Positions 44,012 to 54,110 of a stretch of DNA of 64,000 nucleotides are shown here, one piece after another. Under the pieces are notes generated by a model. That model was not told the DNA's origin and made no database searches. It saw only the letters and a list, made by a program, of their open reading frames with translations. The stretch spans positions 1 to 64,000 of the forward strand of contig ONBM01000008.1 in NCBI GenBank assembly GCA_900316045.1, written 5' to 3'. The translations under genes and the position numbers were made by a program. Origin of the DNA: an uncultured Bacteroidales bacterium. GTDB taxonomy: Bacteria; Bacteroidota; Bacteroidia; Bacteroidales; UBA932. How positions within the stretch are numbered: position 1 is the stretch's first letter; every line of letters begins with the position of its first letter.

Positions 44012-45754
44012 TCATTCGGGAAACAAGAGCCGGAAATCTCGCTCTAATGCAGGCTCTGCCAGTTTTTCCGGAACGAATCTCCAGCCGCCGATCTTTTGCG
44101 GCCTGCTGATAAGAGCAGACTTTATCCCACCCTCTGCTTTGATATATTCGTAAAGGATATTCCTGATTTCAGGATAGCGAGCCACTATCTCAAGAGTTCC
44201 GGGGTCGATTCCAGCGTCCTTCAGCAGACCTCCGCCGCCGTTGGCGCGATAGGATGTCATTGCGACTGAATATGTTGAATCGGCGCTGAAGGTGCCGCCG
44301 TCAGCCAGGCGGCTTATGCTGACACGCTCCCCCTGTGGTTTCGTCACGTCCACTTCGTAAACTAATCCACCCATCGAATCGAAATTGTAGAATCTTTCGG
44401 TGAAAGACCAGCCCTTCTGACCAGTCCTAGCATCATCTGATTGCTTAATCTTCAGCAGGCGATCGGAAGGCGAAGACATCGTGTTGATCCAGCGGCTGTA
44501 AGAGGCTTCCAGATAATTCTTTATCTGCGCTCCCGTCATATTCGCTATGATCAGCTGATTCTCATAAGGGTAGATTGTGGAAAGGTCACCATAAACGAGA
44601 TTTCCTGCCGGGATGATTCTATTGTAAGTCAGAGGGGCTGCGATTGAGATTCTGGCAGGGCTGCAACTAAGAGAAACAGCATGCAGGAGGTTCATGTAAG
44701 GGCACATTCCGGTGAAGGAATCCTTCGTGACCAGATTGCAGTCCGATGTACCTACTTCAGCTAGAGTAAAGTCTTTCACTTTGACGTAATCATCGTGAAA
44801 CATGCGAGCCATTGCAGTGTCAACCTTGAATTTGTCCACTGGCATGATTCTGGTTTCAAGTTTCTTCGAGGCAATCTTCCCTGCCTTGATGGTCATGTCG
44901 ATTTTGCCCTGTCCGACATACCTGCAGTGGCTTCCTGAATTTATCAGCCCGATGTCATCGTTGCAGGTGACGAATGGCTTGTGGTCGTGGGAGCAAATTA
45001 AGAAGTCCACTCCCTTCACCGTATTGAAAATATCCATTCCCTCTGATTCCAGCACTTCCCCATTGCCAGAACCTGTCGCCGTGTGACAGGAGACTATGAC
45101 TATCTGAGGCTTCTCCTTAGCCCTTACCATATCCACATCTTTCTGCACCAAGGAAGCAATGCTCTTGAACGTCATCCCGCTCCATAGGCTCTCGGAGAGC
45201 CACTCCTTCATATTCGCATTAGTGTACCCGAGAATGGCTATCTTCAGACCTTGTCTCTCAATTATTTTATATAAAGGGAAATACGGTTTCCCGTCGTCAT
45301 TCCTGATGGCATTGCCGCCTAGGAATGGGATGCCATACCCATCCAGTTCCTTGGCAACTCTGTCGTAGACTCGATGCCCGGTCTCCACATCGTGATTCCC
45401 CACGGTGACTGCGTCATAGCCCATATAAGCCGCCATCCTAGGATAAATATGCGGTTCCAAGGTGTCCACATAATTGTAGTAATATGCTGCATTGTCCCCT
45501 TGCAGGATGTCACCAGCATCTACGAGAATCACGTTTTCCGCCCCGTCAGCCTTCCTTACGCTGTCTACTACATACTTCACTGAATATAGAGACTTTTTCA
45601 CATTGCCTCCTATGTAAGTAGAGTCGAAGTACGCACCATGAACATCGTTCGTAGCAAGCAAGGTGAATGAATATTCTCCATCGGCAGGAGCGTTTCCGCA
45701 AGAGGCGAGAGTCGCCGCAATGCAAAATATTAATGACGAATATTTTATATTCAT
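44012..45754 (-). CDS. 5'-nucleotidase/metallophosphatase lipoprotein (UshA-like)
   Basis: A 580-residue lipoprotein (lipobox TLASC). The N-terminal calcineurin-like domain carries the two-metal motifs TNDVHG, VDAGDILQG, VGNHDVE and, further on, SHDHKP. The C-terminal 5'-nucleotidase substrate domain has TYNRIIPAG and MTSYRANGGGGLL. Such proteins hydrolyse nucleotides, UDP-sugars or cyclic nucleotides in the periplasm or at the surface. The start overlaps the stop of the upstream outer-membrane gene by four bases, so the two form an operon. Confidence 0.92.
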   Translation of the reverse strand: MNIKYSSLIFCIAATLASCGNAPADGEYSFTLLATNDVHGAYFDSTYIGGNVKKSLYSVKYVVDSVRKADGAENVILVDAGDILQGDNAAYYYNYVDTLEPHIYPRMAAYMGYDAVTVGNHDVETGHRVYDRVAKELDGYGIPFLGGNAIRNDDGKPYFPLYKIIERQGLKIAILGYTNANMKEWLSESLWSGMTFKSIASLVQKDVDMVRAKEKPQIVIVSCHTATGSGNGEVLESEGMDIFNTVKGVDFLICSHDHKPFVTCNDDIGLINSGSHCRYVGQGKIDMTIKAGKIASKKLETRIMPVDKFKVDTAMARMFHDDYVKVKDFTLAEVGTSDCNLVTKDSFTGMCPYMNLLHAVSLSCSPARISIAAPLTYNRIIPAGNLVYGDLSTIYPYENQLIIANMTGAQIKNYLEASYSRWINTMSSPSDRLLKIKQSDDARTGQKGWSFTERFYNFDSMGGLVYEVDVTKPQGERVSISRLADGGTFSADSTYSVAMTSYRANGGGGLLKDAGIDPGTLEIVARYPEIRNILYEYIKAEGGIKSALISRPQKIGGWRFVPEKLAEPALERDFRLLFPE

Positions 45755-47013
45755 AAGCTAAACTCAAAATATCTTCTTTCGACGCGAGGTTTCTGTTGCT
45801 TGCTGATGGCCCTGTCCAGACTAAAAATCAAGGTCAGCTGCTGCTGCCATCCGTCATAATGCTCGTCTGAGAAATGAAATGCCAGCCCTGCTCGCAAAGC
45901 GAAGAAGCGTCCGAAATCCTTCTGCCAGTATGCCTCCAGCCTGTCGTAGAAACCGCTATTGTTCCATTTATCCGACCCATTGATTTTGTAGAATGGGCTA
46001 CCGCAATAAAGGTTTCCGGCATAAGGCTGGCCAATAACGTCCGACAAATCGTAATAAGGCATCTGGCTCATTCCGTAATAAGCATCGTTCAGAATGCCGA
46101 ATCCCTTGAAATTCAGGCTAGCAGTCAGCATGCCTCCGTAAGAAAGATTGTAGCCGGTATCCCTGAACCTGTCTTGGTTGAAGCCTTGCACATAGCTTAA
46201 TTTCAGTCCAAGGTCAATCTTGCCTATTCTGTCAACATATGCCACGTAAGGCGTGAATATGGTATTGTCTACGACATTATCCTCAATGGCATCAATCTCT
46301 TCAGAATTGGCGTAGTGTAAATAGGCAGCCGCCCAGCCAATCTTGAAGTCCGATTCACCCAAGCCAACGTTCCCGTAGGTGAAAGCCCTGAAAGCCTCTC
46401 TTCTGCCCTCGCCATATTTCCCAATCCAGTCAAGCCCGGCCTCGAAATAGCCTTTGCGAGTCGAGACATTCACTAATAGGCCCTCCATGTTATTGTCGTA
46501 GAAACGATTCTCTCTGGAGGCGAAAAGCGTCGGCAGCAGTTCAGCCTCGTTCAAAGGAAATTCATCTTTCAAGAGAGCTGCCCGTGAGCCGAAGACTGAA
46601 TATTTCTTTGGGAAGATGCCAGCACGGCCTTGCAGCCTGCCCCAATCGAACCTAGCGTCTATGGCGTACCAGAAGACGATTTCCCTAAACAAATCGCTGT
46701 TGTCAAGGCTCTTGTCATCAATGGAAGTAGGGCGTTCTCCAAAATTCCTCATGATGTCGATTCCACCATGAACGCAATGGCTGACTGAATTGCTCTGATC
46801 CAGCCTGAGGCCTAGCAGAGGCGTTAGCCTAGCAGAGTTGAACGTCTGGGAAATGTCGTAACGGTCGTTGCTCACAGCATATTCGCTATTATCCAGATAA
46901 TACTGGAAATCAACGTCATAGACGAATTTGACAAGGCTTTGTCCTCGCCTTGCCTGCCCATAAGCAGTTACCATGAAGATAAGAGAAATGGCTGTCAGCG
47001 TGAATTTCTTCAT
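45751..47013 (-). CDS. Outer-membrane beta-barrel protein, unknown family
   Basis: A 420-residue protein with a signal peptide (ending TAYGQ) and alternating hydrophobic strands throughout, rich in Tyr, Phe and Gly. It ends YFEFSL, close to a BAM signal. It has no TonB plug. It resembles putative porins of Bacteroidota, but I do not recognise a named family. It is translationally coupled to the nucleotidase and might let that enzyme's products or substrates pass the outer membrane. That link is inference from context only. Confidence 0.7.
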   Translation of the reverse strand: MKKFTLTAISLIFMVTAYGQARRGQSLVKFVYDVDFQYYLDNSEYAVSNDRYDISQTFNSARLTPLLGLRLDQSNSVSHCVHGGIDIMRNFGERPTSIDDKSLDNSDLFREIVFWYAIDARFDWGRLQGRAGIFPKKYSVFGSRAALLKDEFPLNEAELLPTLFASRENRFYDNNMEGLLVNVSTRKGYFEAGLDWIGKYGEGRREAFRAFTYGNVGLGESDFKIGWAAAYLHYANSEEIDAIEDNVVDNTIFTPYVAYVDRIGKIDLGLKLSYVQGFNQDRFRDTGYNLSYGGMLTASLNFKGFGILNDAYYGMSQMPYYDLSDVIGQPYAGNLYCGSPFYKINGSDKWNNSGFYDRLEAYWQKDFGRFFALRAGLAFHFSDEHYDGWQQQLTLIFSLDRAISKQQKPRVERRYFEFSL

Positions 47014-47076
47014 TTCAAATCAGATAAATTCATTAAAAGCAGAAACAAAGATAAGACAAATTCTTCGCAGAAATAT

Positions 47077-47106
47077 TTGCCACGTAGAAAATATTTCCTA
47101 AATTTG
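47077..47106 (+). promoter_or_regulatory. Promoter for rplS
   Basis: TTG at 47077-47079 and TAAATTTG at 47099-47106 with a 19-base spacer match the consensus. The leader to the start codon at 47179 is about 70 bases, long for this window. Confidence 0.8.
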
Positions 47107-47178
47107 CAGTCCGAAATGAAGCAACCGCTTACGGGTCGTTATCAAATGTGCGTAATGTTGCGTAAAATTTATTTAGTC

Positions 47179-47577
47179 ATGGATTTAATGAACATCGTAG
47201 AGAAAGCTTTCGCTAACGAGAAAGTTTCTAAATATCCTTCCTTCAAGGCAGGTGACACTGTTACCGTCACCTACAGGATTAAGGAAGGTGACAAAGACAG
47301 GCTTCAGAAGTTCAGAGGCGTCGTCATCCAAATCAAAGGAGCAACTCCTCAGACAAAAACTTTCACTGTTCGCAAAATTGCTAGCGGCGTAGGCGTGGAA
47401 AGGATTTTCCCATTCCAGTCTCCATTCATCGACAGCATAGAGCTGAATAAGGTTGGTAAAGTCCGCAGGGCTAGAATATACTATCTGCGCAAACTCTCTG
47501 GCAAGAAGGCTAGAATTAAGGAGAAGAAGGTTAGCCTGCTCTCAGAGGAAGGAGCAAATGCTCCAGCAGAGGCTTAA
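47179..47577 (+). CDS. rplS: 50S ribosomal protein L19
   Basis: A 132-residue ribosomal protein. The start MDLMNIVEKAFANEK is followed by the L19 core (FKAGDTVTVTYRIKEGDKDR, FRGVVIQIKG, FTVRKIASGVGVERIFPFQSP, KVGKVRRARIYYLRKLSGKKARIKE). It lies at the 30S-50S interface. The C-terminal tail (SEEGANAPAEA) is an extra seen in many Bacteroidetes L19 proteins. A hairpin terminator follows. The longer frame from 46939 contains the promoter and is not coding. Confidence 0.96.
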   Translation: MDLMNIVEKAFANEKVSKYPSFKAGDTVTVTYRIKEGDKDRLQKFRGVVIQIKGATPQTKTFTVRKIASGVGVERIFPFQSPFIDSIELNKVGKVRRARIYYLRKLSGKKARIKEKKVSLLSEEGANAPAEA

Positions 47578-47590
47578 GTCAGCAATATGA

Positions 47591-47609
47591 CGGAAGCAAT
47601 TCCGTTTTT
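47591..47609 (+). terminator. Terminator after rplS
   Basis: A CGGAA/TTCCG stem with a GCAA tetraloop is followed by five T residues. The stem is only five base pairs, but the GNRA loop should stabilise it. Confidence 0.7.
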
Positions 47610-47611
47610 CC

Positions 47612-47685
47612 GGCCCCTTAGCTTAATTGAATAGAGCATCTGACTACGGATCAGAAGGTTATAGGTTTGAGTCCTATAGGGGTCA
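47612..47685 (+). tRNA. tRNA-Arg (anticodon ACG)
   Basis: A 74-base cloverleaf. The acceptor GGCCCCT pairs with AGGGGTC, the anticodon loop CTACGGA carries ACG, and the T-loop is GTTTGAGTC. The wobble A is the substrate of TadA (gene at 5023). CCA is not encoded. Confidence 0.93.
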
Positions 47686-47727
47686 CTAGAGAGCCCGCCG
47701 AGGCATTACCGAAGCGGACTTTATTCA

Positions 47728-47800
47728 GCGGAAGTAGCTCAGTTGGTAGAGCGTCGGCTTCCCAAGCCGAAGGTCGCGGGTTCGAACCCCGTTTTCCGCT
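47728..47800 (+). tRNA. tRNA-Gly (anticodon CCC)
   Basis: A 73-base cloverleaf. The acceptor GCGGAAG pairs with TTTCCGC, the anticodon loop TTCCCAA carries CCC, and the T-loop is GTTCGAACC. The discriminator base is T, as is usual for tRNA-Gly. It reads GGG codons. Confidence 0.95.
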
Positions 47801-47820
47801 CAATTTCAATATCACTGGGA

Positions 47821-47872
47821 ATATACTGGATGTGCGCTTGCTAGATTGATAGCAAGCGCACATCCAGTATAT
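47821..47872. repeat. Long perfect inverted repeat
   Basis: Two perfectly complementary 23-base arms (47821-47843 and 47850-47872; beginning ATATACTGGATG) flank a 6-base loop GATTGA. The element lies between tRNA-Gly and the convergent bactofilin gene. No T-run follows in either direction, so it is not a standard terminator, although a bidirectional one is possible. Perfect pairing over 23 bases is far above what terminators need. Confidence 0.85.
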
Positions 47873-47894
47873 AATCTAGCGGAGATACCGCATT

Positions 47895-48431
47895 TTAGGC
47901 CTCTGGAAAATTCTGCTTCTTAGGCTCGCCGAAAGGATGGGGCACAGAGAAGCGCGATTGGTTCTGCTGGGCTGGAGCAGGCTCGGCAACAGGCTGCTGA
48001 GAAGTTTTCGCAGGCTCAGGCTGTGTTGCAGGCTTCCCTGAATTAGTGAGGCGCGCGAACTCTTCTTCAGAGATCATGTGGCAGTTGCCATTGAACTTGG
48101 CGTCCAGTTCCACCTGAAGCCTCTTAATGTGCAAATCACCATTCACAATGCAGGAACCCGATAGCGAAAGGGTGTCCTTAACGAAGAAATTACCCTCAAT
48201 CCTTCCGCTGAAATCGCAATTATTGCAAATGACGTCTCCTTTGATGTTCGCTTTAGGGCCTACTATCACTCGGGACTGCGAGATGATCTTACCTTCGAAA
48301 TTACCATCGACTATAATGTCATTAGGTGACTGAATTTCACCTCTGATGGTTGTGCCGGCGGATATCTTGCTGCTTTCTCCAGCGACATTGACGACACTGT
48401 TTTCGTTTTGCTTCGGAAAATTAGCGTTCAT
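47895..48431 (-). CDS. Bactofilin family cytoskeletal protein
   Basis: About 178 residues when started at 48431 (MNANFPKQ). The central region (about 20-120) is the bactofilin beta-helix, seen as repeated short strands (GTTIRGEIQS, DIIVDGNFEGKIIS, NIKGDVICNNCDFSGRIEGNFFV). Disordered tails, the C-terminal one rich in Pro, Gln and Ala, flank it. Bactofilins polymerise without nucleotide and scaffold cell-shape or division proteins. The gene directly follows secA on the same strand. Confidence 0.9.
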   Translation of the reverse strand: MNANFPKQNENSVVNVAGESSKISAGTTIRGEIQSPNDIIVDGNFEGKIISQSRVIVGPKANIKGDVICNNCDFSGRIEGNFFVKDTLSLSGSCIVNGDLHIKRLQVELDAKFNGNCHMISEEEFARLTNSGKPATQPEPAKTSQQPVAEPAPAQQNQSRFSVPHPFGEPKKQNFPEA

Positions 48432-48451
48432 GTTCTTAATTAATATATACA

Positions 48452-51400
48452 TTAAACTAGGCCTCTGCCATGGCAGTATTTATATTTCTTGCCAGAGCCG
48501 CAAGGACAAGGGTCATTCCTTCCAATTTTCTTGCCAGCCACGACAGGCGCATTCGCCTTCTGTTCACCATTTGTACTCAAATCGTTTCGGTTCGTGCGCA
48601 TCTGGCTCATGTCTGTCTTCCGTTGTACTGGAGGCTGGGCAGGATGAGCCTCATTAGTATCACGCAGAGGAATGAATGCCCTGAGCAGGAATGAGAGCAC
48701 GTCTTTATTCAAGTCTTCCAGCATGCTGGCAAAAAGGTTGTAGCTTTCCAGCTTGTATACCACCAGAGGATCCTTCTGCTCGTATGCCGCATTCTGAACG
48801 CTCTGACGCAAATCATCCATGTCGCGCAGGTGTTGTTTCCAGTGCTCATCTATCTGATAAAGAATGATGGAGCGGCTAAGCGCCTTGGCAATCTCTTTAC
48901 CTTCAGTGTCGTATGCCTTTTCAAGATCTACGCTGAGAGTCAACTGTTTACGTCCATCAGAAATAGGAATTGCTATGAACTTGTACATATTGCCCTGTTT
49001 CTCGTAAATCTGCTTGATGAAAGGATATACCTTTTCTGACAGGCCATCCATTCTACGTTTGTAGACCACCTGCATATGCTTGCAGAGCATATCCGAGATT
49101 TCTTCTTCCTTAGCTTTCGAATATTCCTCTGCGGTGAAGCCAAGATCGATTGAAAGCTTGCCCATCACCAGCTCTTCAAACTCCTCGTAGCTAAGACCTT
49201 CTGCCCGTTGTGCCAGAAGGGCAGCGGAGTCTATCATCATATTCATGACGTCAATCTCGATCCTTTCGCCAGAGAGGGCATTTTTACGCCTGGCGTAGAT
49301 AGCCTCGCGCTGGAAATTCATCACGTCATCATATTCGAGAAGCCTCTTACGTATTCCGAAGTTATTTTCCTCAACTTTCCTCTGTGCATTCTCGATAGAC
49401 TTCGAGAGCATGCCGCTAACCATAGCCTCGTCGTCTTTCATGCCCAGCTTGTCTACCACGCCGGCAATCCTCTCTGAACCGAAAAGACGCATTAGCTTAT
49501 CCTCGAGCGAAACATAGAATTCCGACGAGCCAGGGTCTCCCTGACGACCGGCACGGCCTCGCAACTGGCGGTCTACTCGACGGCTATCATGTCGTTCTGT
49601 GCCAATTATGGCCAGACCTCCGGCCTTGCGCACTTCCGGCGAAAGCTTAATGTCGGTACCACGGCCTGCCATGTTGGTTGCGATGGTCACAGAACTCGTC
49701 TGACCCGCTTGAGCGACGATTTCCGCCTCCCGCGCGTGCTCCTTGGCGTTCAAGACGTTGTGCTTGATCCCGCGAAGGCGGAGCATCCTGCTCAGCAATT
49801 CGGAAGTCTCGACGTCAGTGGTTCCGACCAGGACAGGCCTCCCAGCCTTAGTCAGTTCCACGACCTTATTGATGACTGCAGCGTACTTTGCTTTCTTTGT
49901 TTTATATATCTGATCATCCAAATCTTGCCTGATGACAGGACGGTTCGTAGGAATCACGACCACATCCAGCTTGTAGATGGACCAGAACTCCCCTGCCTCA
50001 GTCTCTGCCGTGCCAGTCATGCCCGCAAGCTTATGATACATCCTGAAGTAATTCTGGAGGGAAATAGTGGCGAATGTCTGAGTTGCCGCCTCAACTTTCA
50101 CGTTTTCCTTCGCCTCGACTGCTTGGTGCAGGCCATCGCTCCAGCGGCGGCCCTCCATGATACGTCCAGTCTGTTCGTCAACGATTTTAACCTTGTTGTC
50201 CATGATGACGTAGTCCACGTCTTTCTGGAACATCGCATATGCTTTCAGAAGCTGAATCACGGTGTGCACGCGCTCGCTCTTCAATGAATATTCCTCCATC
50301 AGGGCATCTTTCTTTTCCTGCCTCTGTTCCGGAGAAAGGCTCAAGGTGTGCTGTATCTCGGCTATCTGGCTTCCCATGTCCGGCAGCACGAAGAAGTTAG
50401 GATCGGATACCGACTGAGCCAAGGCATCATGGCCTTTATCCGTCATGTCAACGGAATGCTGCTGCTCGTTGATGACGAAATACAGCTCGTCAGTGACCTG
50501 AGGCATCTGCCTCTCGTTATCTTGCAAATAAAAGTTTTCAGTTTTCTGAAGCAGCTGCTTCATTCCAGGCTCGCTGAGGAATTTAATGAGAGGCTGGTAT
50601 TTCGGAAGTCCCTTGTAAGCCCTCAGCAACAGCTTTCCACCCTCGGTCTCGTCCCCTTCTGTTATCTTTTTCTTAGCATCGTTCAATATCTGGGTCACAA
50701 GAATGCGCTGTTTATTGTACAAAGACTCAACATATGGCCTGAATTCCATGAACTGCTCATCGTCAACGGCTTTCGGCACAGGACCAGAGATAATCAAAGG
50801 CGTACGCGCATCATCAATGAGCACGGAGTCGACCTCATCGACAATCGCGTAGTGATGCTTCCGCTGAACCAGGTCCTCGCTCCTCACTGCCATATTGTCA
50901 CGCAGGTAATCGAAGCCGAATTCGTTATTCGTGCCAAAAGTAATGTCGCAATTGTAGGCTCGCTGACGAGCGTCGCTATTAGGCTCGTGCTTATCGATGC
51001 AGTCCACAGAAAGGCCATGGAACATGTACAGAGGGCCCATCCACTCCGAGTCTCGTTTAGACAGGTAATCATTGACCGTGACTACATGCACTCCCTTTCC
51101 GGCCAAGGCATTCAGGAACACAGGCAAGGTAGCCACGAGCGTTTTACCCTCACCGGTAGCCATCTCTGCTATTTTACCTTGGTGCAGAACGATGCCACCT
51201 ATGAGCTGAACATCGTAGTGAATCATGTCCCACGTAATCTCGTTGCCCCCAGCCATCCAATGGTTCTTGTAAATCGCCTTATCGCCCTCAATCGAGACGA
51301 AATCGTGCTTGATGCTCAGGTCTTTATCGAAATCAGTTGCCGTAACTTCCACTGTCTCGTTCTGAGCGAACCTGCGGGCCGTGGATTTCATTATCGCGAA

Positions 51401-51733
51401 AGCTTCCGGAAGAATTTCGTTGAGAGTCTTCTCGATTGCATCGTCCTCATCCTTCACGATCTTATCCGACTCTGTTGCCAGAGCCTCCTTTTCATTCACA
51501 GGTATATCCTCATCCAGCTTCTGCTTGATTTCGGCGATGCGCTTCTCGAAAGGTGCTTCGCATTCTCTCAGCTTCGCCCTAAGCTCATTCGTCTTGGCCC
51601 TGAGTTCGTCATTAGACAATTTATCTATTGGCCCGTATGCCGCAAGGATCTGATCCAGGATAGGTTTCAGCTGTTTCATGTCCCTGTCCGCCTTTGAGCC
51701 GAACAATTTCTTAAGTATTTGTGCTACTGCCAT
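48452..51733 (-). CDS. secA: Protein translocase ATPase SecA
   Basis: A 1,093-residue translocation motor. Features in order: the N-terminal ATPase with [14 protein letters not shown] (Walker A) and [13 protein letters not shown] (DEAD-like), and the peptide cross-linking domain. The second ATPase lobe follows with [12 protein letters not shown] and [14 protein letters not shown], then the helical wing/scaffold and a C-terminal zinc motif [17 protein letters not shown]. It is about 190 residues longer than E. coli SecA, as usual in Bacteroidetes, mostly from inserts near residues 40-130 and 330-500. It precedes bactofilin in the same direction. Confidence 0.97.
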   Translation of the reverse strand: MAVAQILKKLFGSKADRDMKQLKPILDQILAAYGPIDKLSNDELRAKTNELRAKLRECEAPFEKRIAEIKQKLDEDIPVNEKEALATESDKIVKDEDDAIEKTLNEILPEAFAIMKSTARRFAQNETVEVTATDFDKDLSIKHDFVSIEGDKAIYKNHWMAGGNEITWDMIHYDVQLIGGIVLHQGKIAEMATGEGKTLVATLPVFLNALAGKGVHVVTVNDYLSKRDSEWMGPLYMFHGLSVDCIDKHEPNSDARQRAYNCDITFGTNNEFGFDYLRDNMAVRSEDLVQRKHHYAIVDEVDSVLIDDARTPLIISGPVPKAVDDEQFMEFRPYVESLYNKQRILVTQILNDAKKKITEGDETEGGKLLLRAYKGLPKYQPLIKFLSEPGMKQLLQKTENFYLQDNERQMPQVTDELYFVINEQQHSVDMTDKGHDALAQSVSDPNFFVLPDMGSQIAEIQHTLSLSPEQRQEKKDALMEEYSLKSERVHTVIQLLKAYAMFQKDVDYVIMDNKVKIVDEQTGRIMEGRRWSDGLHQAVEAKENVKVEAATQTFATISLQNYFRMYHKLAGMTGTAETEAGEFWSIYKLDVVVIPTNRPVIRQDLDDQIYKTKKAKYAAVINKVVELTKAGRPVLVGTTDVETSELLSRMLRLRGIKHNVLNAKEHAREAEIVAQAGQTSSVTIATNMAGRGTDIKLSPEVRKAGGLAIIGTERHDSRRVDRQLRGRAGRQGDPGSSEFYVSLEDKLMRLFGSERIAGVVDKLGMKDDEAMVSGMLSKSIENAQRKVEENNFGIRKRLLEYDDVMNFQREAIYARRKNALSGERIEIDVMNMMIDSAALLAQRAEGLSYEEFEELVMGKLSIDLGFTAEEYSKAKEEEISDMLCKHMQVVYKRRMDGLSEKVYPFIKQIYEKQGNMYKFIAIPISDGRKQLTLSVDLEKAYDTEGKEIAKALSRSIILYQIDEHWKQHLRDMDDLRQSVQNAAYEQKDPLVVYKLESYNLFASMLEDLNKDVLSFLLRAFIPLRDTNEAHPAQPPVQRKTDMSQMRTNRNDLSTNGEQKANAPVVAGKKIGRNDPCPCGSGKKYKYCHGRGLV

Positions 51734-51756
51734 ATCTGATTTTAAAGATTAACTGA

Positions 51757-51787
51757 CAAATTTAATGAATATGTCAAAAAATAGCAA
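51757..51787 (-). promoter_or_regulatory. Promoter for secA
   Basis: On the minus strand TTG (plus 51785-51787) and TAAATTTG (plus 51757-51764) are 20 bases apart. The start codon lies about 24 bases downstream. Confidence 0.75.
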
Positions 51788-51843
51788 TTATTAGACCTTT
51801 AATGAATGTCCCGAATTCCATGACAAAATGTCGGCATCGCACG

Positions 51844-51872
51844 AAAAAAGCGGCTAGAGTGCTTCCAGCCGC
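51844..51872 (-). terminator. Terminator after the outer-membrane barrel gene
   Basis: On the minus strand GCGGCT pairs with AGCCGC (plus 51867-51872 and 51850-51855), followed by six T residues. It is about 30 bases beyond the stop of the gene at 51902-52552. Confidence 0.85.
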
Positions 51873-51901
51873 CTGATTATCAATGAATATTCAATATTCT
51901 A

Positions 51902-52552
51902 TCAGAAGAGGTAAGCTACGCCGAAGTAGGCCTGGCCTCTGTGATTCTTGACATCGTCGGAATCCCAACGGTTTATCAGGCCGTAGTCATAACCAACTTT
52001 GAAACGAACCATGTCGTAGCAATCAAGAGCGAATCCGCCGCCAAGCATGACATCGAACCTCCTGTAGTCATCATTGTCGAACATGTCGGTTTTGTCGTCG
52101 GAACTAAATTTAATGCCCAGGATTTCCCCTGATGTCTTGCTTTTTATTTTATCATAAACTCCGACAGACATCGTAGGCCCTGCGTAAAATCTTCCGACAA
52201 GGCCGTCACCCATTTGGAAACCATAATTGAACATGACAGGAACGGTAATGAACATTTGAGTCCTATCGCCTTTTATGTTTGCTTTTCCTAATGTTCCGGA
52301 ATACCCTAGATTTGAATCACTCTTGGTAACTAGCTGGTAGTTGATTCCCGGAGCCACCCCAATGCCACTCGTTCCAAGTGCGAAATTATAATCAGCTCCC
52401 ACATAGAAACCATTCAGATTCACATCTTTGATGTTGTCTTTCATTATGTCAGTGGAATTAAGAAAGCCAAGGCCGATTGATGCCTGAGCGAATGCGGTCG
52501 TTCCCGCGAGTACCATTGAAATGGTCAGAATAGAAGTTAAAATCTTTTTCAT
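51902..52552 (-). CDS. Small outer-membrane beta-barrel protein
   Basis: A 216-residue protein. A signal peptide (ending TAFAQA) is followed by a predicted eight-strand barrel ending in a terminal Phe (FGVAYLF). Strand-like repeats such as GFYVGADYNFALG, FITVPVMFNYGFQMGDGLVGRFYAG and FKVGYDYGLINRW fit the porin/OmpW-like outer-membrane group. The ligand is unknown. It stands alone, with its own terminator. Confidence 0.82.
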   Translation of the reverse strand: MKKILTSILTISMVLAGTTAFAQASIGLGFLNSTDIMKDNIKDVNLNGFYVGADYNFALGTSGIGVAPGINYQLVTKSDSNLGYSGTLGKANIKGDRTQMFITVPVMFNYGFQMGDGLVGRFYAGPTMSVGVYDKIKSKTSGEILGIKFSSDDKTDMFDNDDYRRFDVMLGGGFALDCYDMVRFKVGYDYGLINRWDSDDVKNHRGQAYFGVAYLF

Positions 52553-52635
52553 ATCGAAAAATATAAAAATGTTATTTCAAACCAGAGAGGTCATTCATCA
52601 AATCTTGTGCCTGACTATATTGAGGAAAAATATGC

Positions 52636-52643
52636 TATATTTG
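52636..52643 (+). promoter_or_regulatory. -7 element for the kinase/nucleotidyltransferase/mscL genes
   Basis: TATATTTG, a perfect -7 match, lies 27 bases upstream of the start codon at 52671. No TTG at the right distance is seen. Confidence 0.5.
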
Positions 52644-52670
52644 TCGAACTTGTAAGCTACGCCATGACCA

Positions 52671-54107
52671 ATGGCAAAAAATGGATACGGAATGGAGGCA
52701 TTGAAAAAACTTTTTGAAGAATACACAGGCAGGCATGCGGAATCTGTCGAGGAGCTGAATTCTTCCGGCAGCAACAGGAGATATTTCAGGATAAAAGGCG
52801 GCAACACTTCCCTTGTCGGCGTCATCGGAACTAACCGAGATGAGAATTTCGCTTTCATAGACATTGGGCGTCATTTCATCGAAAAAGGCATCCGGGTTCC
52901 CAGGGTGATGGCCGTGAGCGATGACGGAATGCGTTATATTCAGGAAGACCTAGGGAATGACCAGCTTTATAACCTTGTCTCCCAAGGTCGCGAAAGCGGC
53001 GAGTACAGCTCTTACGAGTGCCGCCTTCTCTGCCATACGATGGAGATGCTCCCTAAGATTCAGTTCAAAGGAGCAGAGGGGCTGGACTGGTCCATCTGCT
53101 ATCCCGAACCCGAGTTCAACAAGCAGATGGTGATGTTCGACCTGAACTACTTCAAATATTGCTTTCTGAAGGCTACGGGAATGGACTTCAATGAGGTGAA
53201 ACTGCAAGAAGATTTCGAAAGGCTCCAGGAAGACTTGGTTAAAGAAACCGGCAACACTTTCATGTACAGGGACTTCCAGGCTAGAAACGTGATGATGAAG
53301 GATGGGGAGCCGTATTTCATAGACTACCAAGGCGGCAGAAAAGGCCCTATCTACTACGATGTAGCTTCATTCATTTGGCAGGCTCGCGCCAGATACCCGG
53401 AGGCTCTCCGGAAAGAGATGGTGCAGACTTACCTGTCTGCCCTGAAAGGATACACAAACGTAGACGAGAACTATTTCCTGAGCAGACTGCGTCTTTTCGT
53501 GCTTTTCCGTTCTCTTCAGGTTCTAGGCGCATACGGATTCAGAGGCTATTTCGAAAAAAAGCCTCATTTCCTGGCCAGCGTTCCGTTCGCCCTGAGCAAC
53601 TTGCGCAGGCTGCTCCAGACCCCATTCGACGAATATCCATACTTGAACGAGATACTCACTAAACTCACCACGATGTCTCAATTCAACGACATCGTGGAAG
53701 ACAAGCGCTTGGAAGTGAGAATATGTTCCTTCGCCTATAAAAAAGGCATCCCCGCCGACACTACTGGCAACGGCGGAGGCTATGTATTCGACTGCAGAGC
53801 AATAAATAATCCCGGCAAATACGAACATTACCGCCAGTTCACCGGCTTGGACAAAGAGGTCATCAAGTTCCTTGAAGACGATGGCGGAATCGCGAAGTTC
53901 CTAGATAGCGTCTACAAACTGGTTGACACTCACGTGAAGACGTATATCGAGAGGAAGTTCACTCACCTACAGGTCTGCTTCGGTTGCACTGGCGGACAGC
54001 ACCGCTCAGTGTATTGCGCAGAACATCTGGCACAGCATCTTTCCGAAAAATTCGACATCAAGATAACGATAATGCATCGCGAGCTTGACATCGAGAAAAT
54101 ACTTTAG
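52671..54107 (+). CDS. AmgK-like amino-sugar kinase fused to a RapZ C-terminal domain
   Basis: A 478-residue two-domain protein. Residues 1 to about 330 form an aminoglycoside-phosphotransferase-fold kinase: a nucleotide-binding lobe (SSGSNRRYFRI), catalytic Asp201 and Asn206 in YRDFQARNV, and metal Asp218 in FIDYQGG. Residues about 345-478 match the RapZ C-terminal domain (VRICSFAYKKG, GGGYVFDCRAINNPG, CFGCTGGQHRSVY 436-448). In E. coli that domain senses glucosamine-6-phosphate. The next gene encodes a MurU-like enzyme, so the kinase is probably the AmgK type, phosphorylating MurNAc and GlcNAc at C1 in peptidoglycan recycling. The domains are certain; the substrate is inferred. Confidence 0.85.
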   Translation: MAKNGYGMEALKKLFEEYTGRHAESVEELNSSGSNRRYFRIKGGNTSLVGVIGTNRDENFAFIDIGRHFIEKGIRVPRVMAVSDDGMRYIQEDLGNDQLYNLVSQGRESGEYSSYECRLLCHTMEMLPKIQFKGAEGLDWSICYPEPEFNKQMVMFDLNYFKYCFLKATGMDFNEVKLQEDFERLQEDLVKETGNTFMYRDFQARNVMMKDGEPYFIDYQGGRKGPIYYDVASFIWQARARYPEALRKEMVQTYLSALKGYTNVDENYFLSRLRLFVLFRSLQVLGAYGFRGYFEKKPHFLASVPFALSNLRRLLQTPFDEYPYLNEILTKLTTMSQFNDIVEDKRLEVRICSFAYKKGIPADTTGNGGGYVFDCRAINNPGKYEHYRQFTGLDKEVIKFLEDDGGIAKFLDSVYKLVDTHVKTYIERKFTHLQVCFGCTGGQHRSVYCAEHLAQHLSEKFDIKITIMHRELDIEKIL

Positions 54108-54110
54108 GAC

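Noticed and set aside
46939..47178. 80-residue extension of L19
   Set aside because: It contains the consensus promoter and is absent from all L19 proteins I know.
47651..47863. Short open frames over the tRNA-Arg and tRNA-Gly genes on both strands
   Set aside because: They translate tRNA sequence and the long hairpin; no protein is expected.
50348..51697. 449-codon open frame on the plus strand
   Set aside because: It lies wholly antisense to secA, whose motifs are complete. It has no recognisable domain and no promoter; it is a by-product of codon bias.
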